A stretch of 50,258 nucleotides of DNA. It comes from Gemmatimonadota bacterium. Its GTDB lineage: Bacteria > JAAXHH01. The DNA is taken from the NCBI GenBank assembly GCA_026713285.1, contig JAPOOT010000370.1:1-50258 (forward strand), read 5' to 3'. Within the stretch, counting starts at the first letter, position 1, and every line of letters starts with the position of its first letter. Under the pieces are notes generated by a model. That model was not told where the DNA came from. It saw only the letters and a program-made list of their open reading frames with translations, and ran no database searches. Shown piece by piece: positions 1 to 7,958 of the stretch. Position numbers and translations under genes: made by a program.

Positions 1-699
1 CATGGCGCGCGGCGCGCTACGAAGGTTTTCGATCTTGTCCCAGGCCTTTTCACTGGCTACGACTAACGCCAGGCCCTGCGGCGCGTTCAGGCACTTCTGC
101 GTCGTGGAGACCATCAGATCGATGCCCCAGTCGTCGACACGCACTTCGATCCCTCCGAAGGACGACACGCAGTCTACCATGTAGATCACGTGGGGAAACT
201 CCATCTTCAGCATTCGCCCGATTGCCTCGATGGGATTCAGGGTGCCCGTCGTGGTCTCGCAGTGAACCAGTGCAATCTGCCTGATTTCCGGGTCGTCGAG
301 CAGATATCCACGGATCGTTTCCGGGTCGACAGCCTGTCCTTCCTCAAGGGCGATCTCGGTCGTGTTACCGCCCGCGAACCGGGCCAATTCCGTCAGCAGC
401 CGGCCGAAGACGCCGGTCTGGACTGTCAGCACATGGTCACCGGACTCCACGGTGCTCAGCATGACCGCTTCAAGGCCGTAAACGGCGGATCCCGGCATGA
501 GCATGGGACCGTTTTTGGTATGCATCAACCGCTTGAGCAGGAGACAGGTCTCTTTTTCGACCTCGGGGTAATGAGCATAATAGACCGGTTCCACGAGCTG
601 CTCCCCGATGGCCGCGAGGCAGGCAGGGGAGAGCGGCGTCTGCCCGCAACTCATGTTGATACGCTGATTCGCCGGCGCGGAAGTGAGATCGCTGGCCAT
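1..699 (-). CDS. Class V aminotransferase (alanine-glyoxylate / serine-pyruvate type), 3' end cut by window edge
   Basis: A PLP-dependent aminotransferase of fold type I, class V. The 233 codons present are the N-terminal part; the family is usually about 370-390 residues, so the C-terminal domain lies outside the window. The pyridine-binding Asp is Asp176 in MVDCVSSFGG, and the Schiff-base lysine is Lys202 in STTQKCLNAPQGLA, the class V context. HCETTTGTLNP (146-156) matches the segment that positions the cofactor. The start is the ATG at 699, preceded by a purine-rich GAGGGCGGGG stretch. It lies 19 bp after the binding-protein gene and is probably co-transcribed with it. Class membership is clear; the amino donor and acceptor (alanine, serine, glyoxylate or an aminoethylphosphonate-like compound) cannot be decided from this fragment. 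Confidence 0.88.
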   Translation of the reverse strand, partial: MASDLTSAPANQRINMSCGQTPLSPACLAAIGEQLVEPVYYAHYPEVEKETCLLLKRLMHTKNGPMLMPGSAVYGLEAVMLSTVESGDHVLTVQTGVFGRLLTELARFAGGNTTEIALEEGQAVDPETIRGYLLDDPEIRQIALVHCETTTGTLNPIEAIGRMLKMEFPHVIYMVDCVSSFGGIEVRVDDWGIDLMVSTTQKCLNAPQGLALVVASEKAWDKIENLRSAPRAM

Positions 700-718
700 G
701 TCCCCGCCCTCTCTTCGG

Positions 719-2377
719 TCAGTGTTCACCGATATAGACCTTGTCCCACACCAAACTGCCTACCGTGCCGTCGGGACGCGTGGCGTATCCCTTTACCCAG
801 GGTTTTCGGAGTCCGTAACCGATCGGATGGTAGATGAAGGCGCCGCCGTAGTCGGAAACGAGGATATGTTCGGCCTGCCGGTACATCTCCGTGCGCCGGG
901 CGGGATCGGGCTCCGCGATCGCCCGGTCAACGAGATCGTCGAAGGCCGGATGGGTCCAATCCTGCCGCTGCGCCCCGCGCGGCCGCGAATGCCAGGTCAT
1001 GTCCAGCATGTTCCTCGGGTCGAGATAATCCGCTCCCCAGGCAATGAAACCGAGGGGTATCTGCCAGTCGAAGAGCGCGCTCATGTAGGAACCCATATCG
1101 CTGCTGCGGAAAGTGATATTCACCCCGAGATCACTTCGCAACATCCCCTGAATCGCCTCGGCGATACGGCGGGTGATGGGATTGGGCGCCCTGAGCCAGG
1201 TTTCGACGGTTGGAAACCCCCGCCCCCTCGGGTAGCCGGCCTCTGCCATGAGCTGCCGGGCCCGTCCCGGATCATATCCCTGGTACAGCTTGTGTTCCGG
1301 CCCCGCGTAGGCGTCGAAACCAGGCGGTATCATCGAATAGGCCGGGATGCCAGCACCCTGGAGAATAACACGGCAGATCGACTCGCGGTCAATGGCCCGG
1401 GTGAAAGCTTCCCGGACCCGGACGTCATCGAAGGGCGGTTCCCGGGTCCTGAAAATAAAGTACCAGGTCTGGTAACTCGGCGAACGGACGATCTCCTTCC
1501 CCAGGCGGGGGTCGTTTTCGATTCGGTGGAGCTCCGAAAGATCGACGGCTTCCATGTCCACCTCGTCATTCTCATAGGGCAGTATGTTGGCCGCCGCGGC
1601 CTCGCGGAACAGCTGGACGACCTGTTCCAGATAGGGCTTGTGGGGACCGTTGTACATGGGATCCGGCACGTATTTGATGTGGCTGCCGGGCGCCCACTCG
1701 GCCATCTTGAAGCCGCTGTTGGTGACGATGTTGCCCTGTTCGGTCCATTTGCGCCCATACTTTTCCACGGCCCAGCGCGGCGCCGGAAAGGTGTCCGGAA
1801 ATGAGATGATGTGTAGCAGGTAGGGCGTCGGCTGTTCGGTTTCGATCACCAGAGTCAGGTCGTCCACCGCGCGTACGCCCAGCTGTTCGATGTCCTCGAT
1901 CCGGCCCTGGTTTATCGCCCGCGCATTCTTGAAATCGTAGTAGAAGTTCGCGTAGATATTCCCCGACGCAGGATCGATGTTGCGCCTGAACGTATAGACG
2001 AAGTCGTGCGCGGTGACCGGGCGGCCGTCGCTCCACCGGGCGCCTGGCCGCAGGTGGAACGTCCACGTCAGTCCATCGTCGGAACGCTCGTAACGCTCGG
2101 CCGCGCCCGGTATCGGACGCATGAACTCGTCCCGCCACATCAGCATTTCGAAGGGTCTCAGGACCAGTCCTTCGTCGTCATAGGGATGGATGCCGGAATC
2201 GAGACCGCGCGGCTCCATGTTCATTACGCGGATGACCTGCCGGGACAGGGGTGCGGCATCCGGAGGCATGATCTTGCCTACCGAATTCGTCCGCTGGCTT
2301 TGGCCGGGGGACGTGGAGACGATCGCCAGGGTCGCAAGGCCTGCGATCATGTGAACCAATGGACGCACCGGACGCAT
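719..2377 (-). CDS. Extracellular solute-binding protein family 5 (oligopeptide/dipeptide ABC transporter)
   Basis: A periplasmic substrate-binding protein of the DppA/OppA family, 552 aa. The N-terminus MRPVRPLVHMIAGLATLAIV is a signal peptide (basic start, hydrophobic core, small residues near SPGQSQ). No lipobox cysteine follows, so the protein should be free in the periplasm, as in Gram-negatives. Family features include the RPFEMLMWRDEF segment after the first strand, the LTWTFHLRPGARWSDGRPVT block and YFIFRTREPPFDDVRVREAF near the middle. An open frame continues upstream into the tRNA gene. The ATG at 2377, preceded by GGAAGG at good spacing, is therefore taken as the start. No permease or ATPase genes accompany it here; they may lie beyond the window start. 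The ligand is presumably peptides but is not provable from sequence. Confidence 0.9.
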   Translation of the reverse strand: MRPVRPLVHMIAGLATLAIVSTSPGQSQRTNSVGKIMPPDAAPLSRQVIRVMNMEPRGLDSGIHPYDDEGLVLRPFEMLMWRDEFMRPIPGAAERYERSDDGLTWTFHLRPGARWSDGRPVTAHDFVYTFRRNIDPASGNIYANFYYDFKNARAINQGRIEDIEQLGVRAVDDLTLVIETEQPTPYLLHIISFPDTFPAPRWAVEKYGRKWTEQGNIVTNSGFKMAEWAPGSHIKYVPDPMYNGPHKPYLEQVVQLFREAAAANILPYENDEVDMEAVDLSELHRIENDPRLGKEIVRSPSYQTWYFIFRTREPPFDDVRVREAFTRAIDRESICRVILQGAGIPAYSMIPPGFDAYAGPEHKLYQGYDPGRARQLMAEAGYPRGRGFPTVETWLRAPNPITRRIAEAIQGMLRSDLGVNITFRSSDMGSYMSALFDWQIPLGFIAWGADYLDPRNMLDMTWHSRPRGAQRQDWTHPAFDDLVDRAIAEPDPARRTEMYRQAEHILVSDYGGAFIYHPIGYGLRKPWVKGYATRPDGTVGSLVWDKVYIGEH

Positions 2378-2419
2378 AGGACGCCTTCCGGATGACGTGG
2401 ACTGGTGAGTTAGACGCGT

Positions 2420-2437
2420 GTAAAGGTAAAGGTAAGG
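2420..2437. repeat. Short 6-bp tandem repeat beside the tRNA 3' end
   Basis: Three copies of the hexamer GTAAAG/GTAAGG (plus strand) end one base short of the tRNA 3' end. In the tRNA transcript this gives a CUUUAC-type trailer directly after the discriminator base. It may only be a simple-sequence tract. No function is claimed. Confidence 0.5.
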
Positions 2438-2438
2438 A

Positions 2439-2522
2439 TGCCGAAGCGCGGATTCGAACCGCGACGGGATTTCTCCCACTGCCCCCTCAAGACAGCGTGT
2501 CTACCAATTCCACCACTTCGGC
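2439..2522 (-). tRNA. tRNA-Leu (anticodon GAG)
   Basis: An 84-nt tRNA with a class II (long variable arm) layout, reading 5' from 2522. The acceptor arms GCCGAAG and CTTCGGC pair over 7 bp with discriminator A. The D arm is followed by an anticodon stem CTGTC/GGCAG enclosing the loop TTGAGGG, giving anticodon GAG with U33 and G37. A long variable arm follows (GGGA/TCCC), then a T arm CGCGG-TTCGAAT-CCGCG. No CCA is encoded, so CCA addition is needed. It sits 48 bp after secG, with no obvious promoter of its own in the gap, so it may be processed from the secG transcript. The tpiA-secG-tRNA-Leu(GAG) order echoes the secG-leuU neighbourhood of E. coli. Confidence 0.97.
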
Positions 2523-2570
2523 GTCACGTCGATTTGCCGGCGGAAGGACCGCCGCGCAATGGTCGACGGA

Positions 2571-2942
2571 TCAGGGCGTGGTCCCTTGGTCGGCTGGAGC
2601 GGCGGGCAGGCCCGATTCCGCGTCGGGCAATCCCTGGGCGGGAGACGCCTGCTGGTTTCTCAGGGCTTCTTCCTGGATAATGCTGCGTGTGCGTTGCGCA
2701 TCGTCGGGCAACAGGTTCAGACCGATGACGATCAGCATGTAAAGCGTCGCCAATATGGTCGTCACCTTACCCAGGAAAGTCGCGGCGCCCCGGCCGCCGA
2801 ACATCTGGCCGGCCATGCCGCCGGTTGGGCCGCCCGCTCCGAAAGCGCTGGACAAGCCACCGCCCTTGCCCGACTGCAACAGGACAGACAGGATCAAAAC
2901 GAGACAGACCACGACGTGTATTGCAACTGCGGTGGTAAACAC
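2571..2942 (-). CDS. secG: Preprotein translocase subunit SecG
   Basis: The small SecG subunit of the SecYEG channel in the inner membrane, 123 aa. The first hydrophobic helix is about residues 3-22. It is followed by the conserved loop QSGKGGGLSSAFGAGG, which matches the family QxGKGGGL...FG motif. The second helix is about residues 57-78 (FLGKVTTILATLYMLIVIGL). The last 45 residues form a hydrophilic Ala/Pro/Gln-rich tail that is longer than in many SecG proteins. The start is a GTG at 2942 with AAGGA eight bases upstream; there is no better ATG. It lies 47 bp after tpiA and 48 bp before tRNA-Leu, a common arrangement in bacteria. Confidence 0.95.
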   Translation of the reverse strand: MFTTAVAIHVVVCLVLILSVLLQSGKGGGLSSAFGAGGPTGGMAGQMFGGRGAATFLGKVTTILATLYMLIVIGLNLLPDDAQRTRSIIQEEALRNQQASPAQGLPDAESGLPAAPADQGTTP

Positions 2943-2989
2943 GGTAAGTATCCTTCGATTGGCGAGAGGTAGTAGCGGATCAGGATTCG

Positions 2990-3781
2990 TTAGCCGCCGT
3001 CAGATCCCAGTCCGGCCCGGACAATGGCCTCGAAAGACGAGGCGTCCAGGCTGGCTCCACCCACAAGTGCTCCATCAATGTGCGGACGGGACATCAACGC
3101 GCCCGCGTTTTCAGGTTTGACGCTTCCCCCGTACTGAATCCGGATCCGACTGGCGAAATCGTCGTCAAACATATCCGCGATCACCGTCCTCAGGTGACCA
3201 TGCACCCGGTCCGCCTGATCGGGCGTGGCTACCTTGCCGGTCCCGATCGCCCAGACCGGCTCGTAAGCCAGCACGAGATCTTCGGCACTTTCCTGCTTCG
3301 TATCCGACAGACCCTGTCGTACCTGCTCGTCGACAACCTGTTCGGTGCGGCCGGCTTCGCGGTCCTGAAGCGTCTCGCCGACGCAGAGGATCGGGGTGAG
3401 ACCCGCCGCAAAGGCCGATTTCACTTTTTCGTTGACGGAGTGATTCGTTTCGTCGAAATACGTCCGCCTTTCAGAGTGCCCCAATATAACGTACCTGCAC
3501 CCCGAAGTCAACAGCATTCTGGCCGACACTTCCCCCGTGTACGCGCCTTCATGCGCCTGGTGCATGTTCTGGGCGCCCAGTGAAATCGAACTGCGTGACA
3601 GCTGCGTGGCGGCCACGGCAAGATGGGTAAATGGAGGGCACAGCACAAGGTCCGCGGCCAGGGCAAGCGATGCCGTGCGCTCGACCAACTCGGCGACCAG
3701 CGAAGCGCCGTCGACCACGTCGGTATGCATTTTCCAATTGCCGGCGATAATCAACCGGCGCGCCGCCGTTCTCAAATCCAC
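2990..3781 (-). CDS. tpiA: Triosephosphate isomerase
   Basis: Interconverts dihydroxyacetone phosphate and glyceraldehyde 3-phosphate in glycolysis; cytoplasmic TIM barrel, 263 aa. All catalytic elements are present: Asn15 and Lys17 in GNWKM, the electrophilic His102 in ILGHSERR, the base Glu174 in AYEPVWAIGTGK (which also starts the flexible loop 6), and the phosphate-binding YGGSVKP and GGASLD segments. The start is a GTG at 3781; the preceding bases give only a weak Shine-Dalgarno. A slightly later start close to LIIAGNWKM cannot be excluded. It is 12 bp from the phosphofructokinase gene, so the two consecutive-pathway enzymes are surely co-transcribed. Confidence 0.97.
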   Translation of the reverse strand: MDLRTAARRLIIAGNWKMHTDVVDGASLVAELVERTASLALAADLVLCPPFTHLAVAATQLSRSSISLGAQNMHQAHEGAYTGEVSARMLLTSGCRYVILGHSERRTYFDETNHSVNEKVKSAFAAGLTPILCVGETLQDREAGRTEQVVDEQVRQGLSDTKQESAEDLVLAYEPVWAIGTGKVATPDQADRVHGHLRTVIADMFDDDFASRIRIQYGGSVKPENAGALMSRPHIDGALVGGASLDASSFEAIVRAGLGSDGG

Positions 3782-3793
3782 TCCGTTGTTACA

Positions 3794-4825
3794 CTAACCG
3801 AAAAATACCTGGGCAATGTCATACAGTTCCATGTCGACGGTGCGTATCCTGCCGGTCACTTCGGCCAGCGGCACCGTTCCGATCTTCGAGCCCTTCAGCG
3901 CCACCATCTTGCCAGAATCGCCGCTGTGAACCAGGTCGGCCGCGGTGACTCCGTATCTCGTCGCCAGAACCCGGTCGTAGGGCGTCGGAGATCCTCCGCG
4001 CTGCGTGTATCCCAGTGTGGTCACACGGGTCTCTATCCGCGCCCGCCGTTCGATCTCGACGCCGATCACTTCACCGATACCGCCCAGGCGCACGTGTCCG
4101 AATTCATCTACCTTGTCATCCTGGGTCACGTGGCCCTGGGAATCCTTCATCGTGAAGCCTTCGGCTACCACGACGAGGCTGAAGGTCTTGCCCCGGTCAA
4201 TGCGCTGTTTGACGAGTGCGCAGACCTCGTCCAGGGTCATGGGCACCTCCGGGATCAGGATGCAGTCTGCTCCACCGGCGATACCCGACTTGATTGCTAT
4301 CCAGCCGGTGTGCCTCCCCATCACCTCGATGACCATCACACGGTGGTGGGACTCCGCGGTGGTATGCAGGCGGTCTATGGCGTCTGTGGCAATCGTCACC
4401 GCCGTGTCGAATCCGAATGTCATGTCCGTTCCGACGATGTCATTGTCGATCGTCTTCGGGAGGCCCACCATGGGTATGCCGGCATCGTTCAATGCAGCCG
4501 CGGCGCCAAGCGTATCCTCGCCACCTATGGCGACCACCGCGTCCAGGCCCAGTTTCCCGACGTTCTCCTGGATTCGATCGATATCTCCTTCGTTCTTCAT
4601 CGGGTTGGTCCTGGAAGTGCCCAGGATGGTGCCGCCCCTGTGAAGGATTCCCGATACGGAAACCAGGTCGAGTGGACTGGTATTGTTGTTTATCAATCCA
4701 GCCCATCCATTGCGTATACCCAGGACCGTCGATCCATAGGTCTTGATCGAACGCCTTGTCACCGCCCGGATCGCGGCGTTCAATCCCGGACAATCGCCGC
4801 CACCCGTCAATATGCCGATTTGCAT
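3794..4825 (-). CDS. pfp: 6-phosphofructokinase, probably diphosphate (PPi)-dependent
   Basis: Phosphofructokinase fold, 343 aa, phosphorylating fructose 6-phosphate at C1. Two diagnostic positions point to pyrophosphate rather than ATP as donor. The nucleotide loop reads GGEDT (Asp104) where ATP enzymes have a Gly, and the active-site segment reads PKTIDND (Lys124, catalytic Asp127) where ATP enzymes usually have PGTIDND. The N-terminus MQIGILTGGGDCPGLNA and the length resemble the actinobacterial-type PPi enzymes. The ATG at 4825 is chosen because it matches the family start and lies 12 nt from GGGAG. The ATG at 4837 would abut that site with no spacing. A PPi enzyme would be reversible and could serve gluconeogenesis. 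Donor preference is inference from motifs, not proof. Confidence 0.9.
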   Translation of the reverse strand: MQIGILTGGGDCPGLNAAIRAVTRRSIKTYGSTVLGIRNGWAGLINNNTSPLDLVSVSGILHRGGTILGTSRTNPMKNEGDIDRIQENVGKLGLDAVVAIGGEDTLGAAAALNDAGIPMVGLPKTIDNDIVGTDMTFGFDTAVTIATDAIDRLHTTAESHHRVMVIEVMGRHTGWIAIKSGIAGGADCILIPEVPMTLDEVCALVKQRIDRGKTFSLVVVAEGFTMKDSQGHVTQDDKVDEFGHVRLGGIGEVIGVEIERRARIETRVTTLGYTQRGGSPTPYDRVLATRYGVTAADLVHSGDSGKMVALKGSKIGTVPLAEVTGRIRTVDMELYDIAQVFFG

Positions 4826-4866
4826 TTGTGATTTCATCTCCCGCCAGAATGTGAAACGGAGGGGTT

Positions 4867-5628
4867 TCAGGCGCGCGCGACGGTCAGGGCGAATACCCTT
4901 TCTGCGCCGGCCTGAAGCAAAGCCCGGGCGCAACTGTTAATCGTTGCCCCAGTCGTGAATATATCGTCTACAAGCGATACCGTGGCGTCGCGCACGGCCT
5001 CGACATCGCCGATTTCGAATACGCCCTCGACATTGGCCATTCGTTCTTCGGGATTCAACGAGGTCTGCGTCGGGGTGTTACGGGTCCGGGCAAGCACGTT
5101 TTCCAGTACCGGAATCCCCGTTTCGTCCGATATACCCCGCGCGATGTACGCGCACTGGTTATACCCCCTTTCCCGGTTTCTCAAGGGATGCAGGGGCACG
5201 GGCACAACGCCCGTAATATGCGGCATCCCCGGTTCCTGTTCAACCCTTTTTGCCAGCAAGGATCCCAGGAACAACCCGATGCCGGGCCGGTTCCGGTACT
5301 TGAGTTGATGGATGAGATCCTGTAGCGGCCGGTTGAACTCGAACCCGGAAATTGCGCCGTCGAAATAGAACGTACGGCCCGCGCAGGCCGGACAGGGGAC
5401 TACCGGTGTGTCCAGCGGATTGCCGCATCGTTCGCAGTATGGCGCATCGATCGGCAGCAGTCCCGATTCGCAGATCCTACAGATTACGCGGCGGCCATCG
5501 AAAACCCGGACCCGGCAGGACACGCAGCATGGCGGATAAACCAGGTCCATTACCGCGCTGCCTACCGTACGTAACATGTTGGATAAATTGGCTTTGAGGT
5601 TCTGTCCGATCGGTGCTGAATGAAACAT
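4867..5628 (-). CDS. comF: ComF family phosphoribosyltransferase-like protein
   Basis: ComF/GntX-type protein, 253 aa. Residues about 31-85 hold paired CxxC-type zinc ligands (PPCCVSC, CRIC, CERCG, CPAC). The C-terminal half is a type I phosphoribosyltransferase fold with the PRPP-binding loop VSLVDDIFTTGAT, preceded by the family segments GVVPVPLHPLRNRERGYNQ and RTRNTPTQTSLNPEERMANV. ComF is needed for DNA uptake in naturally competent bacteria; the biochemical role in other bacteria is unclear. The start is uncertain: ATG at 5628 lacks a clear ribosome site, and ATGs at 5577 or 5550 would trim residues that are not conserved. It sits 41 bp upstream of the phosphofructokinase gene. No other competence gene is present in the window. 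Confidence 0.88.
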   Translation of the reverse strand: MFHSAPIGQNLKANLSNMLRTVGSAVMDLVYPPCCVSCRVRVFDGRRVICRICESGLLPIDAPYCERCGNPLDTPVVPCPACAGRTFYFDGAISGFEFNRPLQDLIHQLKYRNRPGIGLFLGSLLAKRVEQEPGMPHITGVVPVPLHPLRNRERGYNQCAYIARGISDETGIPVLENVLARTRNTPTQTSLNPEERMANVEGVFEIGDVEAVRDATVSLVDDIFTTGATINSCARALLQAGAERVFALTVARA

Positions 5629-5738
5629 GCACGATCGATTCGTATGGGACGGGGATCACCGAAGACCGGCGCGTCCGTCTAAGCGAACCCGGCCTCCAGC
5701 GATTCCTTGCTTATATCAGTCTATAACCGCAGCCCGTT

Positions 5739-5757
5739 TCTCGCAAATTGTGCGAGA
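5739..5757. other. Inverted repeat in the lgt-comF intergenic region
   Basis: The 227-bp gap 5629-5855 holds no gene. It contains a perfect 7-bp dyad, TCTCGCA, with a 5-base loop and then TGCGAGA. Neither strand shows a T-run after it, so it is not a typical intrinsic terminator. It could be an operator or a weak attenuator ahead of comF. I see no convincing promoter in the gap. Confidence 0.35.
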
Positions 5758-5855
5758 TTCCGGCGTAATCGTTCCGGCGTATCATCGTCCCGCGGCAGCA
5801 AGGATGATGGCTGGACTGAAGCGCGAAAGAAAGTGGACCGCCGTGCCGGATTACG

Positions 5856-6689
5856 TCACGCGCGACGGGGCCGGCTCCGCTCCGAACGTTGCCGGGCGCG
5901 GTTTCTGAGCCACCCCAGGAGGAGGAGCCCGACGCCGCACAAAACGATACTGATCCCCTGGTTTACCGAAAGGACCGCGCCGCCCAGGTTGCCCAGCGTC
6001 ATGCTGGATTCATAGTACCTGAACAGATCGACGAAAAACCGGGTGATGGGTTCTGTAATCAGCAGCATGGCAAAGAGGAATCCGTCGAATCGAGGCTTAC
6101 GGTCCAGCCACATCAACAGGCCGAAGAGGCCGAAACCCAGTACGGCGTTGTACAGCTGGGCGGGATGAAGCGCGACGTCCGGATAGAAAGAGCCCGCCGC
6201 GCTGAACGCCGGGAAGACTACGCCCAGGGCCGACTCGGTGGGAAGTCCGAAACAGCAGCCGTTCATGAAGCAACCGACCCGGCTGATCCCGATACCGAGG
6301 GCGATACTCGGTGCAAAGGCGTCGCAGGCTTTCCATACCGACAGCCTGTTCATGCGAAGGTACAGTATGGATGCCAGGACCGCCGCGATGAATCCGCCGT
6401 ACAGGGTCAGTCCGGTCAGACCGATCGAACCGGAGCTTTGAAAGGGACTGATGATATCGAGGGGGTTCGCGCTGAACTCGTTCCAGTGGGGTATGACGTA
6501 CATGATCCTGGCGCCGACGATGCCCGTGAGCATGATGAGCAGGCTCATGTTGACCATCTTGTTCTGGTTCAGGCCTCGGGCCCTGGATCGTCTAAGCGCC
6601 AGGAGAATCCCAACCATGAAGGATACGGCGAGCAAGAGGCCGTAGGTTCGTACTGTCAGTGGGCCGATCTCAAAAAGTATGGGATGCAT
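5856..6689 (-). CDS. lgt: Prolipoprotein diacylglyceryl transferase
   Basis: Transfers the diacylglyceryl group of phosphatidylglycerol to the lipobox cysteine of prolipoproteins, at the inner membrane; 277 aa with about seven hydrophobic segments. It begins with the family start HPILFEIGPLTVRTYGLL. The Lgt signature GISRVGCFMNGCCFG lies near residues 133-147, HPAQLYN near 178, and LTLYGGF near 95. The C-terminus is a basic tail (RNRARQRSERSRPRRA). The ATG at 6689 has AAGGA at 7-nt spacing. It is 32 bp after rodA, at the end of the cell-shape gene run. Its presence predicts lipoproteins, though no lipoprotein gene was seen in the window. Confidence 0.96.
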   Translation of the reverse strand: MHPILFEIGPLTVRTYGLLLAVSFMVGILLALRRSRARGLNQNKMVNMSLLIMLTGIVGARIMYVIPHWNEFSANPLDIISPFQSSGSIGLTGLTLYGGFIAAVLASILYLRMNRLSVWKACDAFAPSIALGIGISRVGCFMNGCCFGLPTESALGVVFPAFSAAGSFYPDVALHPAQLYNAVLGFGLFGLLMWLDRKPRFDGFLFAMLLITEPITRFFVDLFRYYESSMTLGNLGGAVLSVNQGISIVLCGVGLLLLGWLRNRARQRSERSRPRRA

Positions 6690-6721
6690 TTTATATCCTT
6701 GTTCGCGACGGGAGATGGGAT

Positions 6722-7939
6722 TCAGTAGTCAAATCGATGACGCCAGACATTCAACAACAGGCCGCACAGTATCAGGCTGGACATTAAAAAAGAGCCGCCG
6801 TAGCTGAGAAAAGGAAGGGGTACGCCGGCGATCGGCAGCACACCGACGGCCATCCCCACGTTCATGACCACGTGAAAAGTGAAAACGGATACGCAACCGG
6901 CCGCCAGCATGGCCTGATACCGGCTCTTGACGTTCATGGCGATATTGATGCCGATGAGTATGAAGACGTAGTACAGCCCGAGGACGGCGATCGAGCCCAG
7001 GAACCCGAATTCCTCGGCGATGACGGAGAAGATGAAATCAGTGTGCTGTTCCGGGAGGAACGCAAGGTGGGTTTGAGATCCCTGTAGAAACCCACGCCCG
7101 GTCATTCCCCCTGATCCGATGGCGATTTTGGACTGGATGATCTGGTAACCCGCGCCTTTGGGATCGACCTGAGGATTCAGAAAGGTCTCGACGCGCTGCT
7201 GCTGATAGTCGTGCAGCGAATCCCAGAGCGGTTCGGCGCCCAGGCCTACGCCCAGGTGGGCCACGATCAGGAATGTGGTGACGAACCGGGGAGGCCGCTT
7301 CAGATACATGATCCCGGCCACGATCAGAATGAATACCGACCAGATTACCCAGTCGAACCCGCTCACGACGCCGATAGCGACACCGATCAGGGGAGAGACC
7401 ATGAGAATCAGTTCGAGGACGCTCAACCCCGCCCAGAGCAGCACGCCGCATAGGATCGCTCCGAAAACGATGGAAGTGCCCAGGTCGGGCTGCGACAGAA
7501 TCAGGAAAACGGGCAGCGCCACGATAAAGCCGCAGGTGGCTATAACCGATGGCCGGTGAATGTTGGACCGCACCTGGGAAAGATACAGTGCGAGCGCCAT
7601 GATGACGGCGATTTTCGCCAGCTCGGAAGGCTGTATGCCGATAAAGCCGAATCTGATCCACCGGCTGGACCCCTTGACTGTCTCGGTGGTCAGAACGAAG
7701 ACCAGCAGGACCATCACCAGAACGAATAACGGGATGGTAATGACCTGAAGGAACCGGGTCGGCAACACCGAAGTCACGTACATGACCCCGATACCGGTCA
7801 GGAACCACATGGACTGCAGCATGAAACGGGACATGCCCAGACCGGTTTCGTCCCGCGTGGCGCTGTAGATAACGATAATGCCGATCACGGACAACAGGAG
7901 GGAAATGATGACGAGTGTGCGGTTTAAGTGGATTTCCAT
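6722..7939 (-). CDS. rodA: Peptidoglycan glycosyltransferase RodA (SEDS family)
   Basis: SEDS-family lipid II polymerase that works with PBP2 and MreBCD in lateral-wall growth; 405 aa, about ten transmembrane helices. Conserved elements include the SSRWIRFGFIGIQPSELAKI block (91-110), QPDLGTS (150-156), the extracellular LPEQHTDF (Asp301 aligns with the proposed catalytic aspartate) and GVPLPFLSYGGS near the end. It is longer than E. coli RodA (370 aa), mostly in the central helices. The ATG at 7939 lies 19 bp after mrdA. The direct mrdA-rodA order, following mreBCD, separates this copy from the paralogous FtsW at 21583-22725. Confidence 0.95.
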   Translation of the reverse strand: MEIHLNRTLVIISLLLSVIGIIVIYSATRDETGLGMSRFMLQSMWFLTGIGVMYVTSVLPTRFLQVITIPLFVLVMVLLVFVLTTETVKGSSRWIRFGFIGIQPSELAKIAVIMALALYLSQVRSNIHRPSVIATCGFIVALPVFLILSQPDLGTSIVFGAILCGVLLWAGLSVLELILMVSPLIGVAIGVVSGFDWVIWSVFILIVAGIMYLKRPPRFVTTFLIVAHLGVGLGAEPLWDSLHDYQQQRVETFLNPQVDPKGAGYQIIQSKIAIGSGGMTGRGFLQGSQTHLAFLPEQHTDFIFSVIAEEFGFLGSIAVLGLYYVFILIGINIAMNVKSRYQAMLAAGCVSVFTFHVVMNVGMAVGVLPIAGVPLPFLSYGGSFLMSSLILCGLLLNVWRHRFDY

Positions 7940-7958
7940 GGGATTTCAGGCGTATTTC

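Noticed and set aside
719..2479. Longer binding-protein frame starting at 2479
   Set aside because: It begins inside the tRNA-Leu gene; the ATG at 2377 has a ribosome site and opens a proper signal peptide.
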